A stretch of DNA of 5,317 bases from Marinobacterium sp. xm-d-530 (GTDB taxonomy: Bacteria; Pseudomonadota; Gammaproteobacteria; Pseudomonadales; Balneatricaceae): assembly GCA_949499045.1 (NCBI GenBank), contig CATEEE010000158.1, positions 1 to 5,317 on the forward strand. The letters run 5' to 3'. The position numbers were made by a program, and so were the translations under genes. The notes beneath the pieces were generated by a model, which ran no database searches, was not told the origin of the DNA, and saw only the letters and a list, made by a program, of their open reading frames with translations. Shown here piece after piece: positions 1 to 5,317 of this stretch (its first letter is position 1; every line of letters starts with the position of its first letter).

Positions 1-2120
1 ATGAAGAGAGTACAACTCATGACGTCTGGTCTTTGGGGCAAAATGCCTATCTTACCGGTCTTGAAATGGTCCAGATTCTCGTGGATCTGCAACAAACAGA
101 AGAGGCTCTCATAGCCGGTATTCTTTACCGTGCAGTTCGAGAAGAGCGTCTTTCAATCGATCGAGTTAAATCTAAATTTGGTACCGAAATCGCTCGTCTG
201 CTACGTGGTGTTTTGCAGATGGCCGCCATTGGTAGTCGAAAAAATCCCCGCGATGAAGAGGGGGTGTTTGGCTCTGGAGGAAGCCAGGTCGATAACGTTC
301 GTAAGATGCTGGTTGCCATGGTGGACGATGTTCGAGTCGCGCTCATCAAGCTGGCTGAACGTACCTGTGCGATTCGTGCGGTAAAAGAGGCGGATCGACG
401 TAAGCGCTACATCGTTGCTCGAGAAGTCTTTGATATCTACGCTCCATTGGCGCATCGATTAGGTATCGGTCATATCAAGTGGGAGTTAGAAGATCTCTCA
501 TTTAGATACCTAAAACCTAATGATTACAAACACATAGCTAAACTTTTGGCTGAAAAGCGCCTTGCTCGTCAAGAGTACATTGACAGTGTTATTAAACTGC
601 TCGAAGAGAAGCTAGTAGAGGTCGGCATTGAAGGGCATGTCTCAGGCCGTGCAAAACACATCTATAGCATCTGGCGTAAGATGCAGCGCAAGAATATCGA
701 GTTTAACCAGGTTTATGATGTTCGTGCCCTGCGTATTCTAGTGCCAGAGATTCGTGACTGTTATACCGTGCTAGGGATTGTTCATGGTTCATGGCGCAAC
801 ATACCGCATGAATTTGATGACTACATAGCCTCACCAAAACCTAACGGCTACCGATCACTGCATACAGCTGTATTTGGTCCAGAGTCACAGGCGGTTGAGA
901 TCCAGATTCGTACTTTTGATATGCATGAAGAGGCCGAGCTTGGCGTCTGTGCCCACCATCTTTACAAGGGAACGGATACGGCAAGCCGTGCCGATGGTTA
1001 CGAAGAGAAAATTTCGTGGCTGCGTCAGGTGCTTGAATGGCATGACGAATTGGGTGATACCGAATCGTTGAGTGATATTCTTCACTCCGATGTGACTCAG
1101 GATCGTGTCTATGTGTTCACCCCAGAGGGTCATGTCATTGATCTTCCGGCGGGTGCTACACCGGTTGATTTTGCTTACCGCGTTCACACCGAAATCGGAC
1201 ACCGCTGTCGAGGTGCACGAGTGTCCGGTCGCATCGTTCCTCTTAACCGCGCACTGCAGACAGGCGATCAAGTTGAGATTATGACTGGCCCAGATGAGCG
1301 CCCTAGTCGTGACTGGCTCAACACCAACCTGGGGTATGTAAAAACCTCTAAGGGTCGAGCCAAGATTGCCCATTGGTTTAAGACACAAGCTCGTGATCAA
1401 AATGTGGAGGCGGGTAAAGAGATGATCCAGCGTGAATTTAAACGTCTCGCACTGGATGCTACAGAAGTGGATCTATCCGAGATCGCACAGCGTCTTAAAT
1501 TCACTTCCAATGATAATATGTTTGCCGCATTAGGTGCTGGTGACCTAAGAATCTCGCAAGTGATCTCTGCTGCGCAAGCGCGTGAAGAACAGGCCGAGCG
1601 TGAATCTCAATTGGACCTGGACGTTCCAGCTTCATTACCTAAGCAGAACCGATCAAGTGACTCTGGTGTGCACGTAGTTGGAGTCGGCAGCTTAATGACT
1701 CTGTTTGCGAGTTGCTGTAAGCCGATTCACGGCGATGCTATTGCAGGTTTCGTGACGCAGGGCCGAGGTGTCTCTATTCACCGTGAGGATTGCAAAGAGC
1801 TACAGCACCTTCGCGAAGTAGAGCCTAGTAAGATTGTCCAAGTGGCTTGGGAGGAAGAGGCAGAAGCCACCTACCCAGTTGATATCGTTATCGAAGCCTT
1901 TGACCGGTCAGGTCTGTTGCGTGACGTTATGACTATACTAGCCAACGAACGTATCAATATCTTGTCGGCCAATACACTGACGGATAAGAGCAGTAATGAA
2001 GCAAATCTGGCGCTGACATTAGAGATAGGCCGACTCGATAAGCTCGGCAAAGTGATGGATAAGATCAATCAAATCCCAAATGTCAGTGACGTTCGCCGAG
2101 AGCGATCAGGGGTTCACTAA
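1..2120 (+). CDS. relA: GTP pyrophosphokinase RelA, (p)ppGpp synthetase (5' partial)
   Basis: RelA transfers pyrophosphate from ATP to GTP/GDP on stalled ribosomes carrying uncharged tRNA, making the stringent-response alarmone (p)ppGpp. Counting the Leu codon at 33-35 as residue 1, the order is: degenerate HD-hydrolase region (about 1-150), synthetase (about 195-315) with EFDD at 260-263, KPNGYRSLH at 269-277 and VEIQIRT at 288-294, TGS domain (about 357-419, starting DRVYVFTP), a helical region, the conserved-cysteine/zinc-finger region with CC at 561-562 plus H583 and C587, and a C-terminal ACT domain (about 614-690, DRSGLLRD at 624-631). The HD motif of bifunctional Rel/SpoT is absent and the synthetase carries EXDD, not RXKD; both point to monofunctional RelA. 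The reading frame stays open to the left edge, and those codons still fit RelA (a Trp at 27-29), so the TTG at 33 is not the real start. About 45 residues are probably missing, judged against family members of about 745 residues. One oddity is AHHLYK at 307-312, where AHWKYK is usual. Confidence 0.97.
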   Translation, partial: EESTTHDVWSLGQNAYLTGLEMVQILVDLQQTEEALIAGILYRAVREERLSIDRVKSKFGTEIARLLRGVLQMAAIGSRKNPRDEEGVFGSGGSQVDNVRKMLVAMVDDVRVALIKLAERTCAIRAVKEADRRKRYIVAREVFDIYAPLAHRLGIGHIKWELEDLSFRYLKPNDYKHIAKLLAEKRLARQEYIDSVIKLLEEKLVEVGIEGHVSGRAKHIYSIWRKMQRKNIEFNQVYDVRALRILVPEIRDCYTVLGIVHGSWRNIPHEFDDYIASPKPNGYRSLHTAVFGPESQAVEIQIRTFDMHEEAELGVCAHHLYKGTDTASRADGYEEKISWLRQVLEWHDELGDTESLSDILHSDVTQDRVYVFTPEGHVIDLPAGATPVDFAYRVHTEIGHRCRGARVSGRIVPLNRALQTGDQVEIMTGPDERPSRDWLNTNLGYVKTSKGRAKIAHWFKTQARDQNVEAGKEMIQREFKRLALDATEVDLSEIAQRLKFTSNDNMFAALGAGDLRISQVISAAQAREEQAERESQLDLDVPASLPKQNRSSDSGVHVVGVGSLMTLFASCCKPIHGDAIAGFVTQGRGVSIHREDCKELQHLREVEPSKIVQVAWEEEAEATYPVDIVIEAFDRSGLLRDVMTILANERINILSANTLTDKSSNEANLALTLEIGRLDKLGKVMDKINQIPNVSDVRRERSGVH
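2108..2112 (+). promoter_or_regulatory. Ribosome binding site of mazG inside the relA 3' end
   Basis: AGGGG lies seven bases before the ATG at 2120, within the last codons of relA. The relA stop TAA (2118-2120) shares its final A with the mazG start. Ribosomes finishing relA can therefore restart on mazG, so the two proteins are probably made in a coupled ratio. Confidence 0.7.
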
Positions 2121-2941
2121 TGAACGATCGCTATACAGTCGATGATCTCATCTACCTGATGCAGCGTTTGCGCGACCCTGATACAGGTTGTCCATGGGAT
2201 TTGGAGCAGACCTTTGCTTCCATCGTCCCTCACACCCTTGAAGAGGCTTATGAAGTCGCCGATACCATTGAACGACAGGATTGGGCTCATCTAAAAGATG
2301 AGTTGGGCGATCTACTGTTTCAAGTCATCTTCTATTCACAATTGGGTAAAGAGCAATCTCTATTTGATCTGAATGCCGTGGTTGATCACCTCTGCGGAAA
2401 GTTGGTCCGTCGCCATCCTCACGTATTTCCTACTGGGCAATTACGCGACAGTGCAGAGTTGATCGAGATTGATCAGCAAGCGGTTAATGCACAGTGGGAA
2501 CGCATCAAAGAGCAGGAGCGGGAAAGCAAAGATCGTACCCGTGTTTTAGATGAGGTGCCAACGACACTGCCGGCCATGAGTCGTGCAGTTAAGCTAACAA
2601 AGCGTGCCTCTAAGGTGGGCTTTGACTGGGATGATGCGACCGGCGTGTTGGATAAGATCGAAGAGGAGATCCAAGAACTCCGAGAAGCGATGCAGCAGGG
2701 TGACTTTGACGCAGTTCGCGAGGAGTTGGGTGATCTTTTATTTGTTAACGCCAATCTTGCTAGAAAACTTTCAGTCGATCCCGAGCAAGCGGTTCGTAAT
2801 ACCAACCTTAAATTCGAGCGTCGCTTTAACCATGTTGAGGATAGAGTGTTAGCCAGTGGCAAGGATTGGAGTGAATTCTCACTAGAGGAGTTAGACGCCT
2901 GGTGGGACGAAGCTAAACAGATCGAGAAATCTAAAAAATAG
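2120..2941 (+). CDS. mazG: Nucleoside triphosphate pyrophosphohydrolase MazG
   Basis: MazG hydrolyses (d)NTPs to NMP and pyrophosphate in the cytoplasm, using Mg2+ held by clustered acidic residues; in E. coli it reduces (p)ppGpp effects and limits starvation-triggered cell death. The product has 273 residues, close to E. coli MazG (263). It begins with the family signature MQRLRDP..GCPWD (14-27) and holds two all-alpha MazG repeats. The first has EE at 41-42, E45, E61 and D64 (ELGDLLFQ at 61-68). The second has EE at 182-183, E186, E202 and D205 (ELGDLLF at 202-208). RRHPHVF (97-103) and KVGFDW (165-170) are also typical. Both repeats keep the metal-binding acidic set; in E. coli the C-terminal one is the catalytic site. 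The ATG overlaps the relA stop by one base and has AGGGG upstream. No mazEF toxin-antitoxin pair separates relA from mazG, unlike E. coli. Its place behind relA suggests co-regulation with alarmone synthesis. Confidence 0.96.
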   Translation: MNDRYTVDDLIYLMQRLRDPDTGCPWDLEQTFASIVPHTLEEAYEVADTIERQDWAHLKDELGDLLFQVIFYSQLGKEQSLFDLNAVVDHLCGKLVRRHPHVFPTGQLRDSAELIEIDQQAVNAQWERIKEQERESKDRTRVLDEVPTTLPAMSRAVKLTKRASKVGFDWDDATGVLDKIEEEIQELREAMQQGDFDAVREELGDLLFVNANLARKLSVDPEQAVRNTNLKFERRFNHVEDRVLASGKDWSEFSLEELDAWWDEAKQIEKSKK

Positions 2942-2946
2942 GTTTG

Positions 2947-2965
2947 ATAGAGTCTTTGGCTCTAT
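2947..2965 (+). terminator. Possible weak hairpin after mazG
   Basis: Starting five bases after the mazG stop, ATAGAGTC pairs with GGCTCTAT (eight pairs, one of them G-T) around a TTT loop. No run of Ts follows, so it does not meet the usual rule for an intrinsic terminator. It may instead protect the 3' end of the relA-mazG message, or be chance. Its position right after the stop is the main support. Confidence 0.3.
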
Positions 2966-2991
2966 TCGCATAAAGCCTAATAGTGAATCAG

Positions 2992-3021
2992 TTCTCAAGT
3001 TCCACACTGCCATGCTAATAT
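2992..3021 (+). promoter_or_regulatory. Candidate sigma-70 promoter for adk (distal)
   Basis: A -35-like TTCTCA (2992-2997, 4 of 6 consensus bases) and a -10-like TAATAT (3016-3021, 4 of 6) are 18 bases apart. TGC directly before the -10 gives an extended -10 element. Transcription would begin near 3028, giving a leader of about 175 bases that contains both copies of GCGCAGCG. Weak on its own; inferred by eye only. Confidence 0.3.
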
Positions 3022-3052
3022 GCCTGGCTTGCTCGGGAAACGATACCCTTGA

Positions 3053-3060
3053 GCGCAGCG
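3053..3060 (+). repeat. Upstream copy of GCGCAGCG, also the 3' arm of the adk leader palindrome
   Basis: GCGCAGCG occurs here and again at 3173-3180. The 5' arm of the palindrome (3161-3168, TGCTGCGC) can pair with either copy over eight positions, one being G-T. This gives the sequence two mutually exclusive structures if the RNA starts upstream of 3053. An eight-base match can also arise by chance in 261 bases. Confidence 0.45.
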
Positions 3061-3080
3061 CTTTGATGAGTGACAAAAAG

Positions 3081-3089
3081 TGCTATAGG
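3081..3089 (+). promoter_or_regulatory. Candidate extended -10 promoter for adk (proximal)
   Basis: TGC followed by TATAGG makes an extended -10 (TATAGG matches 4 of 6). The best -35-like hexamer is TTGATG at 3063-3068, only 15 bases away, so recognition would rest mainly on the TGn element. Transcription would start near 3096, giving a leader of about 107 bases that keeps the palindrome but leaves out the upstream GCGCAGCG copy. Confidence 0.3.
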
Positions 3090-3133
3090 TGACACCGCAC
3101 GGCTATGGTCGAATTGTGTAATAGCCACACCTA
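3086..3133 (+). repeat. Nested inverted repeats in the adk leader
   Basis: Outer arms TAGGTG (3086-3091) and CACCTA (3128-3133) are exact complements. Inside them lie inner arms GGCTAT (3101-3106) and ATAGCC (3121-3126), also exact. The two stems can form together, with nine unpaired bases on the left, one on the right and a 14-base loop. The structure begins within the proximal -10, so it could be either RNA structure or an operator; no protein site is recognised. Confidence 0.4.
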
Positions 3134-3161
3134 AATTAATGTCAGCGGTAAGAATTTTAAT

Positions 3162-3189
3162 GCTGCGCCTAGGCGCAGCGTATTTTTTT
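3162..3189 (+). terminator. Terminator-like palindrome with T7 tract in the adk leader, possible attenuator
   Basis: The 18-base perfect palindrome GCTGCGCCTAGGCGCAGC (3162-3179) would fold into a seven-pair GC-rich stem with a CTAG loop, and is followed after GTA by seven Ts (3183-3189). That is the shape of an intrinsic terminator, but it sits directly against the adk Shine-Dalgarno sequence, so any message for adk starting further upstream must read through it. It may be a leaky terminator or attenuator, a translation-controlling hairpin, or a DNA operator. A -10-like TTTAAT (3156-3161) just before it, without a good -35, could start RNA inside the palindrome and avoid the hairpin. Confidence 0.5.
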
Positions 3190-3196
3190 AAGGAGA
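3190..3196 (+). promoter_or_regulatory. Ribosome binding site of adk
   Basis: AAGGAGA ends six bases before the ATG at 3203 and is a near-consensus Shine-Dalgarno sequence, in keeping with high adk expression. It follows the T7 tract without a gap, so folding of the palindrome at 3162-3179 could affect its access. Confidence 0.85.
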
Positions 3197-3202
3197 AAAT
3201 TA

Positions 3203-3856
3203 ATGCGAATGATACTTCTCGGTGCACCAGGTGCCGGTAAGGGTACTCAGGCTCAGTACATTACTGAGAAATACGGTATCCCACAGATCTCAACTGGGGA
3301 CATGCTACGTGCAGCCGTAAAAGCGGGTACGCCTCTAGGTGTTGAAGCCAAGAAGGTTATGGACGCAGGTGGTCTAGTATCAGACGACATCATCATCGGT
3401 CTAGTTAAAGAGCGCATTACTGAATCAGATTGTGCCAACGGCTTCCTTTTCGATGGTTTCCCTCGCACCATTCCTCAAGCAGATGCATTGAAAGAAGCGG
3501 GCGTTGCTCTAGACGCAGTGGTTGAGATTGACGTTGCTGATGAAGAGATCATCAAACGTATGTCAGGTCGTCGTGTACACCCTGGTTCAGGTCGTACCTA
3601 CCATGTCGTATTCAACCCACCTAAAACTGAGGGTAAAGACGACGTTACAGGTGAAGACCTTGTTCAACGCGAAGACGATCAAGAAGAGACTGTTCGCGCG
3701 CGTCTAAATGTCTACCATGATCAGACTAAACCTCTGATTGGTTACTACCGTGGCTGGGCAGATGAAGATGCTGCAACGGCTCCTAAATACGTATACGTAG
3801 AAGGTGTAGGTAGCGTTGATCAGATTCGTGATCGAGTATTTGAAGGCCTAGCTTAA
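3203..3856 (+). CDS. adk: Adenylate kinase
   Basis: Adk catalyses ATP + AMP = 2 ADP in the cytoplasm, sets adenylate energy charge and is essential. The 217-residue product matches the long form (E. coli 214). Visible elements are the P-loop GAPGAGKGT (7-15), the AMP-binding STGDMLR (30-36), DGFPRT (84-89) with the AMP-contacting Arg88, and the LID (about 122-159). The LID carries H126, S129, D146 and T149 where Gram-positive enzymes have four zinc cysteines, so this is the zinc-free, hydrogen-bonded LID of the E. coli type. Arg123, R156 and R167 fit the conserved active-site arginines. The ATG is fixed by the strong AAGGAGA six bases upstream and by alignment of the P-loop at residue 7. It is separated from mazG by 261 bases and ends at a strong terminator, so it is probably transcribed alone. 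AMP released by RelA is a substrate, a plausible but unproven reason for the neighbourhood. Codons look more biased (many CGT, GGT, GAC) than in neighbouring genes, as expected for an abundant protein. Confidence 0.98.
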   Translation: MRMILLGAPGAGKGTQAQYITEKYGIPQISTGDMLRAAVKAGTPLGVEAKKVMDAGGLVSDDIIIGLVKERITESDCANGFLFDGFPRTIPQADALKEAGVALDAVVEIDVADEEIIKRMSGRRVHPGSGRTYHVVFNPPKTEGKDDVTGEDLVQREDDQEETVRARLNVYHDQTKPLIGYYRGWADEDAATAPKYVYVEGVGSVDQIRDRVFEGLA

Positions 3857-3878
3857 CATTTAAGCTGAGCTAATTAAG

Positions 3879-3905
3879 AACCGCACTTTTTAGTGCGGTT
3901 TTTTT
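3879..3905 (+). terminator. Intrinsic terminator of adk
   Basis: AACCGCACT (3879-3887) and AGTGCGGTT (3892-3900) form a perfect nine-pair stem with a TTTT loop, and the T-run spans 3899-3905. It lies 22 bases after the adk stop and should end the adk transcript, isolating it from the downstream ATPase gene. Confidence 0.92.
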
Positions 3906-4125
3906 ATGCTCGCAGAGTTCGATACCGATCCATAATCGACCATTCCAAGATGAATTTGATCGCTAGTCCATCGTTCTAAAATCTTTAGATGAGATAGGGA
4001 TCTTTATTGAGGTAAATTGCGAATAAGTACCTAGTCCTCAGACAATCGAAAAGAAAGGGAAGACGTTGGCTTGATCGAACTCTCCCTAGCATGTTGATAC
4101 ATTCATTAGGTAAATAATCAAGACA

Positions 4126-5317
4126 ATGACGAATTATATGGCGGCACAACACCCTGTCGCACAGGGATGGCTCCCTAAGGGCCCCGTGAAAGCCGCTTAT
4201 GAACGCAAAGTGGATGCAGGAGAGCTTCTACGAGATGACGCCCAAGTTGCTCTGGCGGCAAATCTTGATGTCCTGCACGAGTCTCTTACCTTGCTCCCAG
4301 TTGTACCGGTGCACACCGACAAATCAACCAATAGCCGCTATTCATACATCAGGCCGCTGTTATTGAAACGATCTTGGGAATCCGCTCATTCCTATTTTCG
4401 AAAGAAGCTCCGTTTGCGGTCTTATGGTCCACCACCGCGAGGCATCTACATTCATGGACCGGTCGGGGTCGGCAAGAGCTTTCTGATGGATCTCTTTTAT
4501 GCGTCAGTTAATGTTCCTATTACCAAACGCCGCGTCCACTTTCATGAATTCATGTTGGAGGTCCATCATCGAATCTTTGTCTACAAACAGATGCACCCAC
4601 GAGATGATGCGATCCCCGTCATTGCGCATCAATTGGCACAGGAAGCTCAACTACTCTGTTTCGATGAATTTCAGGTAACTGACGTTGCCGATGCGATGAT
4701 TTTGAAACGTCTTTTTTCATCATTATTGGATTGGAATGTCGTGGTGGTGGCTACCTCGAATCGCGCCCCCGATGCCTTATATGAGGGAGGCATTAACCGA
4801 TCTCTATTTTTGCCATTCATAGATATGTTAAAACATAGGTTCGACATAACCTCCATGGATAATTCTGCCAAGGATTATCGACTTGAAACTAGGGCGGATG
4901 GCCAATCCTATTTTTGGTCAAACAAGGGTGTTCATGGCGATAATAGTGATAACGACATGCAGGTGCGTTTGAATGAAATATTTGGTGGCACAGCATCCGG
5001 AACGGAGGCCGAGGTTATTGATGTACTCTTTGGTCGTACCGTCCAGGTTACCCGATTGAATGAAAGGTGCGCCTGGTTTGATTTTTCCGAGTTATGTTAC
5101 CAACCGCTCGGTGCGGCCGATTATATCTCCCTCTGCGATCGATTTCCGGTCATCATTGTAGACCGTGTGCCGCAATTAGATGCCAATCACCTCGACGAAG
5201 CGCGACGATTCGTGACCCTCATTGACGTCTGTTATGAATCTCGCACCCGCTTGGTGTTGGCGGCAAACGTCCCCCTCGATGAATTATTTGATTTTGAAGC
5301 GCAAAACGAAATCAGCA
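4126..5317 (+). CDS. AFG1/LACE1/ZapE-family P-loop ATPase (3' partial)
   Basis: The frame is open from ATG 4126 to the right edge (397 codons visible, no stop reached). It encodes an AFG1-like ATPase (Pfam AFG1_ATPase family by recognition). Family members include bacterial ZapE, which acts at the division ring, and mitochondrial AFG1/LACE1, which aids turnover of inner-membrane proteins. Visible: N-terminal AAYERKVDAGEL (23-34), Walker A GPVGVGKS (111-118) followed by LMDLFY, VHFHEFML (137-144), Walker B LLCFDEF (176-182), QVTDVADAMIL (183-193), sensor-1 ATSN (209-212), a likely arginine finger in NRSLFLPFID (R225), LGAADY (328-333) and EARRFVTLID (358-367). No signal peptide or membrane segment is seen. 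FDEFQVTD and LGAADY resemble the eukaryotic/alphaproteobacterial type more than E. coli ZapE (FDEFFVSD). An in-frame stop at 4111-4113 limits the start to ATG 4126 or ATG 4138. Neither has a good ribosome binding site; AGG at 4108-4110 is 15 bases before the first. Its promoter is not evident. Family assignment is firm, cellular role is inference. Confidence 0.9.
   Translation, partial: MTNYMAAQHPVAQGWLPKGPVKAAYERKVDAGELLRDDAQVALAANLDVLHESLTLLPVVPVHTDKSTNSRYSYIRPLLLKRSWESAHSYFRKKLRLRSYGPPPRGIYIHGPVGVGKSFLMDLFYASVNVPITKRRVHFHEFMLEVHHRIFVYKQMHPRDDAIPVIAHQLAQEAQLLCFDEFQVTDVADAMILKRLFSSLLDWNVVVVATSNRAPDALYEGGINRSLFLPFIDMLKHRFDITSMDNSAKDYRLETRADGQSYFWSNKGVHGDNSDNDMQVRLNEIFGGTASGTEAEVIDVLFGRTVQVTRLNERCAWFDFSELCYQPLGAADYISLCDRFPVIIVDRVPQLDANHLDEARRFVTLIDVCYESRTRLVLAANVPLDELFDFEAQNEIS

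Noticed and set aside
33..35. TTG as the start codon of relA
   Set aside because: The frame is open further left to the window edge, the codons before it still resemble RelA, and about 45 N-terminal residues would be missing; the true start lies outside the window.
885..1400. A 171-codon open frame on the - strand inside relA
   Set aside because: It is antisense to the highly conserved synthetase and TGS coding sequence, has no recognisable motif and no ribosome binding site stood out; a shadow of relA.
2473..2862. A 129-codon open frame on the - strand inside mazG
   Set aside because: It mirrors the conserved second MazG repeat, its Ser/Arg/Leu-rich product is typical of an antisense shadow, and no family is recognisable.
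3015..3227. A 70-codon - strand open frame across the adk leader
   Set aside because: It runs from inside adk through the palindrome and repeats, with no motif or plausible ribosome binding site; the non-coding signals explain the region better.
3906..4125. Gap between the adk terminator and the ATPase gene, including a possible promoter TTGCGA (4017-4022) / GACAAT (4041-4046)
   Set aside because: Both hexamers match only 4 of 6 with an 18-base spacer and no extended -10, which is expected by chance at this length. No small gene, RNA gene or notable repeat was seen in the gap.
4671..4871. A 66-codon open frame on the - strand
   Set aside because: It lies opposite the Walker B to arginine-finger region of the AFG1-like ATPase, whose conserved motifs on the + strand account for the sequence.

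Overview
The window reads as a stretch of gammaproteobacterial chromosome. The RelA is the monofunctional type found in Gammaproteobacteria and is closest, from memory, to the Pseudomonas-like form. MazG has the two-domain enterobacterial/pseudomonad layout. The adenylate kinase has the zinc-free Gram-negative LID. No mobile element, CRISPR array, tRNA or rRNA was seen. The exact order cannot be fixed by reading alone; a marine Pseudomonadales/Oceanospirillales-type organism is a guess.

Layout, all genes on the + strand: (1) positions 1-2120, relA, missing its first few dozen codons off the left edge; (2) 2120-2941, mazG, translationally coupled to relA by a one-base TAATG overlap; (3) 2942-3202, a 261-base gap with two possible promoters and inverted repeats, including a perfect GC-rich palindrome followed by seven Ts directly in front of the adk ribosome binding site; (4) 3203-3856, adk, closed by a strong intrinsic terminator at 3879-3905; (5) 3906-4125, a gap in which no gene or convincing signal was seen; (6) 4126 to the right edge, an AFG1/LACE1/ZapE-family P-loop ATPase open at its 3' end.

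The first three genes all act on purine nucleotides. RelA makes (p)ppGpp from ATP and GTP/GDP when amino acids run short. MazG hydrolyses nucleoside triphosphates and in E. coli lowers the effect of (p)ppGpp. Adk balances ATP, ADP and AMP, and AMP is a by-product of the RelA reaction. relA-mazG is a likely operon. adk appears to be a separate unit with its own leader and terminator. The AFG1-like ATPase is a further separate unit with no obvious functional link.

The most interesting non-coding signal is the adk leader. A terminator-like hairpin there ends next to the Shine-Dalgarno sequence, and a second copy of one stem arm lies about 120 bases upstream, which would allow alternative pairing as in an attenuator. 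The most interesting coding signal is that the last gene looks more like the eukaryotic/alphaproteobacterial AFG1 type than the usual gammaproteobacterial ZapE.
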